Positions 1-7,457 of a DNA stretch of 17,069 nucleotides are shown piece after piece. The stretch covers positions 1 through 17,069 of the forward strand of contig JAEZXC010000107.1 of NCBI GenBank assembly GCA_023442845.1, given 5' to 3'. Position 1 is the first letter of the stretch, and each line of letters begins with the position of its first letter. The notes beneath the pieces are model-generated. The model did no database searches. It was given only the letters and a program-made list of their open reading frames with translations, and was not told where the DNA came from. The DNA is from Actinomycetes bacterium. GTDB lineage: Bacteria > Actinomycetota > Actinomycetes > Actinomycetales > Demequinaceae. Position numbers and translations under genes: made by a program.

Positions 1-103
1 GATCGCGGGTGCGGACATGAGAGCGGCCGACGCAGGAGACAGATGTCGAGGAGGCGCGTGCATGTACCGTGCGCGCCACAGCATGACCAGGAGTGACGCA
101 TGA
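1..103 (+). other. Possible 3' tail of an upstream gene, cut by window edge
   Basis: Two + strand frames are open from the window edge. One ends at a TGA at 94-96. The other ends at a TGA at 101-103, which overlaps the next start codon in an ATGA arrangement used elsewhere in this window. Neither tail (about 31 and 33 residues, rich in Arg) shows a recognisable motif, and third-position G+C does not separate them. The stretch could equally be a short intergenic region. It carries the AGGAG ribosome-binding site (89-93) of the following gene, six bases before its ATG. Confidence 0.3.
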
Positions 104-1665
104 GCAAGAAGCAACCGGCCGAAAGGACCGCACCGCGTCAACGCATCTCGTTGCTTCGTGTTCTCGTGGTGCTCGTGTGCGCAATTGGCATTGGCTGGGG
201 AGGCTTCCGTGCTTTTGCCGATGTGATCGTCGGGCCGCCGCAGCCGGGTCCATCGACATTTGCTGCGTACGTCGATGTGACGGTGACGCCCACGTACTCA
301 TTTGGGACTCCGTCGGGACCCGCACAGTCGCACGTGATCTTGGCCTTCATTGTCGCGAACCCCGCCAGCGCGTGCGAGCCCCTGTGGGGCGGCGCGTACA
401 CGCTAGACGCGGCGGGCGAAGAGCTCGAAGTGGATCGCCGCATTGAGCAGCTTCGCTCGACGGGCGGTAGCGCACGGGTGTCATTCGGCGGCCAGTTGGG
501 GACGGAGTTGGCGGCCTCCTGCACCGATGTCGCTTCCCTTGCCAACGCCTATCTGTCTGTTGTGGAACGGTACGAGCTGACGAGCATCGACCTCGACATC
601 GAGGGTGCATCTCTCGCTGATCGCGAAGCAACGTTGCGGCGAGCGCAAGCCATCAAGATGGTGCAGGACACGGTGGCGGAGAACGACGGTCAGCTGGACG
701 TCTGGGTCACACTTCCGGTCGCTCCTTCGGGTCTCACGGCCGACGGCGTTGCGGTTGTCGACGACATGCTTGAGGCCGGTGTGGATCTCACCGGTGTCAA
801 CGGCATGACGATGGACTTCAACTCAGGCGTGAGCGCCTCGAGTCCATATTCTGACGTCGTGTTGGACGCAGCCACGGCCTTGCACGGTCAAGTCAAGAGC
901 GCGTTTGCCCGCCATGGGGTAGAGCTCGACGACGCTCGCGCGTGGGAGCGTGTGGGAATCACGCCGATGATCGGGCAGAACGACATCCTCGGAGAGGTGT
1001 TCACGATCGGTGACGCCGAGCGAGTCAACCAGTTCGCTCGAGATAAGGGTGTTGGTCTCGTGTCGATGTGGTCCCTCAACCGTGACTCGACATGTGTGAG
1101 CCCGCTGCCAACCGTTGTCACCGTTGTACAGACTCACTGCAGCGGTATCGACCAGGAGTCGCACTCCTTCGCTGACGTACTCGCCCACGACCTTCCGTAT
1201 GTGTTGCGACGGGACACCGCGACCCCTTCTCCATCTGCTCAAGCACGCCAAAGCGAACCGGTGATCACCGATCTCACGGACGACCCGGCCACCTCTCCCT
1301 ACCCGATTTGGGAGCCGCTGGGGGCCTATCCCGGCGGGACGAAGGTCGTCTGGCACCGCAACGTGTATGAGGCTCGTTACTGGACGAGCGGTTTCGCGCC
1401 CGATACGCCCGTGTCGAACCCAGCCGATTCTCCGTGGACGCTGGTTGGGCCTGTGCTTCCGGGTGACCGTCCGGCGCCACTACCGACGCTGCCCGCAAAC
1501 ACATACCCGCAGTGGGACAAGGACCAGGCGTACACGGCGGGCACCCGTGTTCAAGTGGACCTCGTTCCCTACGAGGCGAAGTGGTGGACCCAAGGCCAAG
1601 AACCCGGCACGGCGATTGCGGGTGGCTCTCCGTGGATGCTCGTGATCCCCGAGGGCTCGCAGTAG
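100..1665 (+). CDS. Secreted GH18 chitinase-like protein with two CBM5/12 modules
   Basis: This is a 521-residue extracellular glycoside hydrolase family 18 protein, probably acting on chitin or related N-acetylglucosamine polymers. Residues 17-39 form a hydrophobic signal segment followed by AFA at 38-40, a plausible signal peptidase I site. The catalytic barrel spans about 53-350. It carries SIDLDIEG (162-169), with D164, D166 and the presumed acid E168; the usual first Asp of DxxDxDxE is Thr161. GMTMDF (235-240), GITPMIGQND (286-295) and WSLNRD (324-329) resemble the PF-ChiA-like branch of GH18. A Pro/Ser/Thr-rich linker follows. Two aromatic-rich chitin-binding repeats come next, about 400-450 (YEARYWT) and 469-515 (YEAKWWTQG). 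The ATG at 100 has AGGAG six bases upstream. Family and modules are clear; the exact substrate and activity are inferred. No obvious functional link to the downstream dgt gene. Confidence 0.88.
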   Translation: MSKKQPAERTAPRQRISLLRVLVVLVCAIGIGWGGFRAFADVIVGPPQPGPSTFAAYVDVTVTPTYSFGTPSGPAQSHVILAFIVANPASACEPLWGGAYTLDAAGEELEVDRRIEQLRSTGGSARVSFGGQLGTELAASCTDVASLANAYLSVVERYELTSIDLDIEGASLADREATLRRAQAIKMVQDTVAENDGQLDVWVTLPVAPSGLTADGVAVVDDMLEAGVDLTGVNGMTMDFNSGVSASSPYSDVVLDAATALHGQVKSAFARHGVELDDARAWERVGITPMIGQNDILGEVFTIGDAERVNQFARDKGVGLVSMWSLNRDSTCVSPLPTVVTVVQTHCSGIDQESHSFADVLAHDLPYVLRRDTATPSPSAQARQSEPVITDLTDDPATSPYPIWEPLGAYPGGTKVVWHRNVYEARYWTSGFAPDTPVSNPADSPWTLVGPVLPGDRPAPLPTLPANTYPQWDKDQAYTAGTRVQVDLVPYEAKWWTQGQEPGTAIAGGSPWMLVIPEGSQ

Positions 1666-1701
1666 GTCGCTGAAAGCCGTGCCGGTGGGGCGCGGGACTG
1701 C

Positions 1702-1713
1702 CAGGATGGGCGC
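1702..1713 (+). promoter_or_regulatory. Possible -10 element or SD just upstream of dgt
   Basis: CAGGAT (1702-1707) lies exactly six bases before the dgt ATG, the spacing of a leaderless actinobacterial promoter. No convincing -35 hexamer sits 17-18 bases further upstream. AGGA at 1703-1706 could instead act as a weak ribosome-binding site, seven bases from the ATG. The sequence alone does not decide between the two. Confidence 0.3.
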
Positions 1714-3258
1714 ATGACTCATGCCCCAACGTCGGACCCGCGCCTCCACCGCGTGATCCCCGAGACGCTTGCGATCGCTGAGCGCCTCGAACGAAACCCC
1801 GAGTACCGCATCGACCTCGAACGGATCAGGTTCTCCCCGTACTTCTCTCGGCTTTCGGCAGTGACGCAGGTGATCTCCCAGTCGGGCGCCGGACTTGCCG
1901 TTCACAACAGGCTGAGCCACTCCGTCAAGGTGACCGCAGTCGCGCGTGCCATCGCGATTTCATTGCGGCATGAGGACCAGCATCGCGCGACGCTCGTGGA
2001 AGAGCTCGGCGGATGCGATCCAGTCGTGGTGCAGGCCGCAGCGAGCGCGCATGATGTGGGCCACCCACCCTTCGGTCACTTGGGGGAGCAGACGCTGGAT
2101 CGGCTTGCCCGTGATCGATTTGGGCTTGAGGAGGGCTTTGAAGGCAACGCCCAGACCTTCCGCATTCTCGCCCGTCTCGACGAGCACGACCGCCCGGGCG
2201 CGGGTCTTAACCTCACGGCTGCTGTACGCGCCGCTGTCCTCAAGTATCCGTGGACTCGCGCCGAAGGTGCGATGTGGCGACAAGGCCCCGACACACCACG
2301 AGGGCTGGCTCCGGAACGTGGTGGTGATGGCGCGCGCAAGTTCTCGGCGTACGTTCTCGAAGCGGAGGGTCTCACCGGCTCACGCGCCGCGTACCCCGCC
2401 ATCAGGCCGCTCATACAGACAGTCGAATGCTCCGTCATGGACATTGCCGACGACATCGCGTACTCGCTCCACGACCTCGATGACTTCTACAGGGCAGATC
2501 TGCTGAACCAAGCGGCAGTCGCGGCCGAGTTTCGGACGTGGACCGTGAGGCGCACGGAATTCGCCGCCATGCCGGCAGAGGAACTGGCGAGGAACCAACG
2601 GATGCCTGGGTACAGTCTGGAAGCATTCCGGCGCCGCCTCATTGAGCGTGATGCGTGGATCGCGGAGGACGACGCTTTCGGTGAGTCTGTTGACCGAGTC
2701 ACGCGGGAGGTGATCGACGGTCTCCTCTCAGTGCCGTTCGATGGTTCTCTTGCTGCGGACAGGTCGCTCACCGTGTTCATGTCGACGTGGATTGCCCGGT
2801 TGCAGCGCTCGCTCGTGGTGACATCCGCGCCTCATGTGCGCTCGGGACATGTTCATCTCGCCGCTGATGCGTGGCATGACGTCGCCGTGCTGAAGTTCCT
2901 GCACGAGCGCTTTGTTCTGCACCGCCCCGACCTCGCCGTCTATCAGAGAGGTCAAGCCCGCGTCATCGAGCGGCTTGTCGATTCATTTGCTGCCTGGCTC
3001 GATGATGAGGTTGAAGTGCGCCGCGCGCCCCGACGATTGCTCGATCTCGTTGAGGTGGCGTCGGCCGACTATGAACGTGTCGCCACGAACACGCCCGAAT
3101 TGCTTCCCACGACAAACCGCGATGATCTGCGCACGCTGGCGAAGGGTCGAGGCATCATCGATTACGTCGCGTCGCTCACCGACGCGCAAGCGACGCAGCT
3201 CTCTGGCCTGTTCACCGGGGCCCCTGAGCGCCTGTGGGAAGGCGGCCAGGGCCTCTAG
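1714..3258 (+). CDS. dgt: dGTPase-family HD-domain dNTP triphosphohydrolase
   Basis: The protein has 514 residues and belongs to the dGTP triphosphohydrolase family. These enzymes split a dNTP into the deoxynucleoside and triphosphate, so it probably helps control dNTP pools in the cytoplasm. The HD metal site is intact: H69 in HNRLSHS, H113-D114 in AHDVGHPPFGHLGE, and the downstream Asp in MDIADDIAYSLHDLDD (242-257). EGNAQTFRIL (143-152) is a family signature that contributes to the nucleotide pocket. The C-terminal half is helical, as in related enzymes. The ATG at 1714 follows the GH18 gene by 48 bases. Substrate preference (dGTP or other dNTPs) cannot be read from sequence, and bacterial relatives are often annotated as dGTPase-like for that reason. 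Confidence 0.9.
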   Translation: MTHAPTSDPRLHRVIPETLAIAERLERNPEYRIDLERIRFSPYFSRLSAVTQVISQSGAGLAVHNRLSHSVKVTAVARAIAISLRHEDQHRATLVEELGGCDPVVVQAAASAHDVGHPPFGHLGEQTLDRLARDRFGLEEGFEGNAQTFRILARLDEHDRPGAGLNLTAAVRAAVLKYPWTRAEGAMWRQGPDTPRGLAPERGGDGARKFSAYVLEAEGLTGSRAAYPAIRPLIQTVECSVMDIADDIAYSLHDLDDFYRADLLNQAAVAAEFRTWTVRRTEFAAMPAEELARNQRMPGYSLEAFRRRLIERDAWIAEDDAFGESVDRVTREVIDGLLSVPFDGSLAADRSLTVFMSTWIARLQRSLVVTSAPHVRSGHVHLAADAWHDVAVLKFLHERFVLHRPDLAVYQRGQARVIERLVDSFAAWLDDEVEVRRAPRRLLDLVEVASADYERVATNTPELLPTTNRDDLRTLAKGRGIIDYVASLTDAQATQLSGLFTGAPERLWEGGQGL

Positions 3259-3291
3259 GCGGGGGATGCGGGGGAAGCGGCCCGTGGTCGG

Positions 3292-3345
3292 TAGCATCGT
3301 GGGGGCGGACCATCGTGGCCCCCGAATCACGTGAGGAGCACGCTT
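3292..3345 (+). promoter_or_regulatory. Probable thrS promoter -10 and leader with stem-loop
   Basis: TAGCAT (3292-3297) fits the actinobacterial -10 pattern TAnnnT; no good -35 was found. It would give a leader of about 40 bases. That leader holds a six-base-pair inverted repeat, GGGGGC (3301-3306) with GCCCCC (3318-3323) and an 11-base loop, then AGGAG (3334-3338), seven bases before the GTG start at 3346. The leader is too short for a T-box. The stem ends ten bases before the ribosome-binding site, so an effect on translation is possible but unproven. Confidence 0.4.
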
Positions 3346-5343
3346 GTGCCAGATTTGACCGCAACCGTCGACGGCGTTGACCGGGAACTGGCTGCAGGCA
3401 CGACGGGTACCGAGCTCTTCGCAGACCGCGCAGATGTCATCGTCATGCGAGTCAACGGCGATCTATGGGACCTCGACCGCGCGGTGCCCGCAGGCGCCAC
3501 CGTTGACGCCGTACTCGTCACGGAGCCGGATGGACTTAATGTGCTTCGCCACTCGACGACGCACGTGATGGCCCAAGCCGTTCAGAAGATGTTCCCGGAA
3601 GCCAAGTTGGGCGTCGGGCCGTATATCACTGACGGCTTCTACTACGACTTCGATGTTGAGCGGCCATTCACGCCCGAGGACCTCAAGGCGATCGAGAAGT
3701 TGATGCAGCGGATCGTCAAGGAGGGTCAACAATTCCGCCGGCGCGTCGTGACCCCCGAGGACGCGCTATCAGAACTCGCTCATGAGCCATACAAATGCCA
3801 ACTTCTCAGCAAGGCATCAGGCTCCGAGGGTGCTGAAGGAGTATCCGTCGAGGTCGGAGCGGGTGAGACGACGATTTACGACAACGTGAACCGCCAAGGC
3901 GAGACGGTGTGGAGTGACCTGTGCCGCGGCCCGCATGCGCCTTCGACCAAGGTGCTCGCCAACGGCTGGAGCCTCATGCGATCAGCCGCGGCGTATTGGC
4001 TCGGCAACGAGAAGAACCCGCAACTCCAGCGGATCTACGGCACCGCGTGGCCCACGAAGGACGAACTTGTCGCGTACAAGGACCGTCTCGCCGAAGCAGA
4101 ACGTCGGGACCACCGCAAGTTGGGCGCGGAACTCGACCTGTTCTCATTCCCGGAGGAAGTTGGATCGGGTCTGCCGATCTTCCACCCCAAGGGTGCGATG
4201 ATCCGGATGGAGATGGAGGAGTACTCGCGACGTCGTCACGTGGAAGCGGGGTACTCGTTTGTCAACACGCCCCACATCACGAAGGCTCAACTGTTCGAAA
4301 CGTCCCGCCACCTCGACTGGTATCGCGAGGGCATGTACCCACCCATGCACCTCGATGAGGAACGCGACGACGCCGGGAACGTCACCAAGCAAGGCCAGGA
4401 CTATTACCTGAAGCCGATGAACTGCCCCATGCACAATCTCGTCTTCAACTCGCGTGGCCGTTCGTATCGCGAGTTGCCGTTGCGCTTGTTCGAGTTCGGG
4501 TCGGTGTACCGCTACGAGAAGTCGGGTGTCGTTCACGGGCTCACGCGCGCACGCGGATTTACGCAAGACGATGCTCACATCTATTGCACCCGCGAGCAGA
4601 TGAAAGACGAGTTGACGTCGTTACTCACTTTTGTGCTCGATCTGCTGAAGGATTACGGCCTCGATGACTTCTACCTGGAGCTGTCGACGCGTGACCCCGA
4701 GAAGTCGGTCGGTGATGACGCGACATGGGAAGAAGCGACCGAAGTGCTGCGTCAGGTCGCCGAGGAGTCAGGCCTCGAGCTCATTCCCGATCCCGGCGGC
4801 GCCGCCTTCTACGGGCCCAAGATCTCCGTCCAGGCGAAGGACGCGATTGGGCGTACGTGGCAGCTGTCGACGATTCAGCTCGACTTCTTCGAGCCCGAAC
4901 TCTTCGAGCTTGAGTACACGGGTCCGGATGGGACACGTCAGCGTCCCGTCATGATCCACCGCGCGCTCTTTGGCTCGATCGAACGCTTCTTTGGCGTCCT
5001 CCTCGAGCACTACGCGGGGGCGTTCCCTGCGTGGCTCGCTCCTGTTCAAGTCACAGCGATCCCCGTCGCAGAGCCCTTCAACGACTATATGGAGAGCATC
5101 GCGGCGCGCCTGCGAGCTCGCGGTGTTCGTGTGGTCGTCGACACGTCGGATGAGCGCTTTCCCAAGAAGATTCGCACCGCAGCGAAGGACAAGGTGCCGT
5201 TTGTCCTCATCGCGGGAGGCGAGGACGCCGAGGCAGGTGCAGTCTCCTTCCGCTTCCGCGACGGAAGCCAGGACAACGCCGTGCCTGTGGATGACGCAAT
5301 CGAGCGCATCATTTCTGCGATTGAAAGTAGGGTCCAGGTCTAA
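3346..5343 (+). CDS. thrS: Threonyl-tRNA synthetase
   Basis: This class II synthetase charges tRNA(Thr) with threonine in the cytoplasm. It has 665 residues counted from the GTG at 3346, chosen because AGGAG lies seven bases upstream; a GTG at 3331 is in frame but would swallow the ribosome-binding site. Domains in order: TGS (about 1-60); editing domain with HSTTH (69-73) and CRGPH (193-197); catalytic core; C-terminal anticodon-binding domain (about 565-660). The zinc ligands of the core are visible as C360 (KPMNCPMH), H411 (DDAHIYC) and H538 (MIHRALFGS). Motif 2 is YRYEKSG (388-394), and motif 3 lies around 538-555. Length and domains are normal for bacteria. The stop overlaps the next ATG by one base (TAATG), suggesting coupled translation. 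Confidence 0.98.
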   Translation: MPDLTATVDGVDRELAAGTTGTELFADRADVIVMRVNGDLWDLDRAVPAGATVDAVLVTEPDGLNVLRHSTTHVMAQAVQKMFPEAKLGVGPYITDGFYYDFDVERPFTPEDLKAIEKLMQRIVKEGQQFRRRVVTPEDALSELAHEPYKCQLLSKASGSEGAEGVSVEVGAGETTIYDNVNRQGETVWSDLCRGPHAPSTKVLANGWSLMRSAAAYWLGNEKNPQLQRIYGTAWPTKDELVAYKDRLAEAERRDHRKLGAELDLFSFPEEVGSGLPIFHPKGAMIRMEMEEYSRRRHVEAGYSFVNTPHITKAQLFETSRHLDWYREGMYPPMHLDEERDDAGNVTKQGQDYYLKPMNCPMHNLVFNSRGRSYRELPLRLFEFGSVYRYEKSGVVHGLTRARGFTQDDAHIYCTREQMKDELTSLLTFVLDLLKDYGLDDFYLELSTRDPEKSVGDDATWEEATEVLRQVAEESGLELIPDPGGAAFYGPKISVQAKDAIGRTWQLSTIQLDFFEPELFELEYTGPDGTRQRPVMIHRALFGSIERFFGVLLEHYAGAFPAWLAPVQVTAIPVAEPFNDYMESIAARLRARGVRVVVDTSDERFPKKIRTAAKDKVPFVLIAGGEDAEAGAVSFRFRDGSQDNAVPVDDAIERIISAIESRVQV

Positions 5344-5888
5344 TGACGGAATGGGCGGACGCCGAGCGGCTCGGGGGAGACCCCGACGGCTTTGAGCGCC
5401 TGTGGACACCGCACCGCATGGCATACGTGCGGCGCGCAACCGACCGTCCGGACGTCAATGACCCCAATGTGTGTGCACTATGCAAAGCGGTCGACGACAA
5501 CGACCGCGACCATCTCATCGTGCATCGCGGCGAGCACTGTTATGTAGTGCTCAACCTTTATCCGTATAACCCCGGACACCTCATGGTGTGTCCGTACCGG
5601 CACGTCGGCTGGTACACCGACGCGACGGATGCCGAGCGCGACGAGATCGGCGTGCTTACCCAAACCGGGATGCGCGTGCTCCAGAGCCTCACGGGGACCC
5701 AAGGCTTCAACATTGGGATGAACCAGGGCCGAACCGGAGGCGCTGGGATTCACGAGCACCTCCACCAACACATCGTGCCCCGGTGGGTGGGGGACTCGAA
5801 CTTCTTGCCGATCATTGGGCAGACCAAGGCGTTGCCGGAACTTCTCGACGAGACGTGGCGGCGTGTGAGTGAGGCGTGGCCCGCGTAG
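5343..5888 (+). CDS. HIT-family protein, Ap4A phosphorylase-like
   Basis: The 181-residue histidine-triad protein carries EHLHQHIVPRW, giving H139-x-H141-x-H143; the middle His is the expected nucleophile. CALC (44-47) looks like half of a zinc site. The sequence and its place directly after thrS match the mycobacterial HIT protein Rv2613c, a diadenosine tetraphosphate (Ap4A) phosphorylase. The likely role is removing Ap4A or similar dinucleotides, which aminoacyl-tRNA synthetases make as side products. Co-transcription with thrS would fit that role. Assignment to the HIT family is certain; the exact substrate is inferred from the mycobacterial relative. Confidence 0.9.
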   Translation: MTEWADAERLGGDPDGFERLWTPHRMAYVRRATDRPDVNDPNVCALCKAVDDNDRDHLIVHRGEHCYVVLNLYPYNPGHLMVCPYRHVGWYTDATDAERDEIGVLTQTGMRVLQSLTGTQGFNIGMNQGRTGGAGIHEHLHQHIVPRWVGDSNFLPIIGQTKALPELLDETWRRVSEAWPA

Positions 5889-5909
5889 GCCGCGCTCCGA
5901 AGGAGAAAC

Positions 5910-6560
5910 ATGTTTGGCAAGTTGCGCCCGGTGATGACGGCGTTGTGGACAGCGCCCGCTCGGGCGCTCACCAACGCGGGCGTCCACCCCAATGCGATGA
6001 CGATTATCGGCACCGTGGGTGTCGTGTTTGGGGCGCTGTTCTTCTTCCCGCAGCGTGGTTCGATGCTGTTCTGGGGCGTCATGGTCATCACGTTCTTCGT
6101 CGTGACGGACATGCTGGACGGCACGATGGCGCGCCTTTCGGGTAAGGCCTCGCGGCTTGGGTCCTACCTTGACTCGACGCTTGACCGGGTTGCCGACGCC
6201 GCGATTTTTGGGGCACTCGTGTGGGCCTACCGCGAGGTCGACGGTGCGACTTCGCTCGCTGCGCTGGCGTGTCTCACGATCGGGTCCTTCGTTCCCTACG
6301 CCCGTGCGAAGGCTGAGTCGCTGGGGATCCCCGCGACGGGCGGCATCGCCGAGCGCTCCGATCGCCTCGTCATCGCGCTGACGGCTACCGGACTGGTCGG
6401 CTTGGGGCTGCCGTTGTGGGTCCTCACATGGACGCTCGTTCTGCTCGCCGTCCTTGGGCTCGTCACCGTGGTGCAGCGCACGCTCATCGTGATTCGTGCA
6501 AACGCCGTGGACCACCGCCTGCCCGATGCAGCGGAGACCGAGGCCGGCACGAGCCGCTGA
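5910..6560 (+). CDS. pgsA: Phosphatidylinositol phosphate synthase (CDP-alcohol phosphotransferase)
   Basis: The 216-residue integral membrane enzyme carries the complete CDP-alcohol phosphotransferase signature at 67-92: D67, D70-G71, A74-R75, G84, D88 and D92. The Asp residues bind the metal ions. About six hydrophobic segments are visible, the last around 153-187. Its position before a PatA-like acyltransferase and pimA identifies it as the PI-phosphate synthase type (pgsA1 of mycobacteria). That enzyme joins CDP-diacylglycerol to inositol-1-phosphate, and dephosphorylation then gives phosphatidylinositol. GAAGGAG (5899-5905) sits four bases before the ATG. A phosphatidylglycerophosphate synthase would share the signature, so context carries much of the specific call. 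Confidence 0.9.
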   Translation: MFGKLRPVMTALWTAPARALTNAGVHPNAMTIIGTVGVVFGALFFFPQRGSMLFWGVMVITFFVVTDMLDGTMARLSGKASRLGSYLDSTLDRVADAAIFGALVWAYREVDGATSLAALACLTIGSFVPYARAKAESLGIPATGGIAERSDRLVIALTATGLVGLGLPLWVLTWTLVLLAVLGLVTVVQRTLIVIRANAVDHRLPDAAETEAGTSR

Positions 6561-6563
6561 TCC

Positions 6564-7457
6564 ATGAATCCGTTTCTCATTGCGTGGCGGGTGGCACGCT
6601 GGTTGCCTCGCTCCTGGGTGCGAGCGATCGCATGGCTTCTTGTGATGTACGCGTGGGTTGCGAAGGCGAAGCCTGCACGACGCTTGGAGGAGAATTATGC
6701 GCGCGTGACAGGGCTGAGTGGGAAGCCGCTACGTCGCCTCGGCAGGCGTGGTCTTGCGTCCGTGGCGCGCTACTACGCCGAGACGTTTGAGATGTCCCGG
6801 CTGACAGTGCATCAGCTCGATGCGCGGGTGCGCATTGACAACCCAGACGCGCTCGACGGTGTGTTTTCCGAGGACCGCGGCACCGTGGCAGTGCTTGGGC
6901 ACCTTGGTAACTGGGACCTCGTCGGGGCATATGCGTGCCGACACATCATTCCGGTGACGGCGGTCGCGGAAGTCCTTGAGCCCCGCGAAGTGTTTGACGA
7001 GTTTGTCGCATTGCGGGAGCGGTGGGGGCTGCGCATTCTTGGTCACGAAGGAGGTGCGACGTTTCGTGAGCTCATCAGAATTGCGAGGTCCGAGCGCACT
7101 CTCGTGTGTTTGCTGAGCGACCGGGACTTGTCGGGAAGCGGGATTCCCGTCACGATGTGGGGCCATGAGGTCAAGGTGGCGCCTGGCCCAGCGGCATTGG
7201 CGCAGTCCGTGAGGACGGTGATTTTGCCCGTGATGATCCGGTACGAGCGCCTATCCGGGCGCCAACGACTCAGGGCGCGGTCGCGTTGGGGTGTCGTCTT
7301 GCATTTCGGAGAAGTCGTCCGTCCCGACGATTTCACCGGTGACAATCGCCTTGCTGACATGACGCAGGCGTGGGCCACCCAGATCGCGGACTTCATCAGC
7401 ACGTACACCGAAGACTGGCACATGCTGCAACGCTTTGGGTGGGTGGTGTCCCCGTGA
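6564..7457 (+). CDS. Phosphatidylinositol mannoside acyltransferase (PatA-like)
   Basis: The 297-residue membrane-associated acyltransferase belongs to the LpxL/HtrB superfamily. It is most like mycobacterial PatA, which acylates the mannose added by PimA. The HX4D motif is HLGNWD (H113, D118). SDRDLSGSG (185-193) and HEVKVAPGPAALA (201-213) follow the PatA pattern, and E202 is a candidate for the second catalytic residue. DWHMLQ near the C-terminus (284-289) is also typical. The N-terminal 20-35 region is hydrophobic and probably lies in the membrane. The gene starts three bases after pgsA and its stop overlaps the pimA GTG (GTGA). The family and place in the pathway are well supported; acyl-chain preference is not visible. 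Confidence 0.92.
   Translation: MNPFLIAWRVARWLPRSWVRAIAWLLVMYAWVAKAKPARRLEENYARVTGLSGKPLRRLGRRGLASVARYYAETFEMSRLTVHQLDARVRIDNPDALDGVFSEDRGTVAVLGHLGNWDLVGAYACRHIIPVTAVAEVLEPREVFDEFVALRERWGLRILGHEGGATFRELIRIARSERTLVCLLSDRDLSGSGIPVTMWGHEVKVAPGPAALAQSVRTVILPVMIRYERLSGRQRLRARSRWGVVLHFGEVVRPDDFTGDNRLADMTQAWATQIADFISTYTEDWHMLQRFGWVVSP

Noticed and set aside
3292..3345. T-box riboswitch for thrS
   Set aside because: The leader is only about 45 bases, far too short for the T-box stems and antiterminator, and no such sequence is visible.
5478..6515. A 345-codon open frame on the minus strand
   Set aside because: It is antisense to the HIT and pgsA genes, rich in Arg, His and Pro, and has no recognisable motif.
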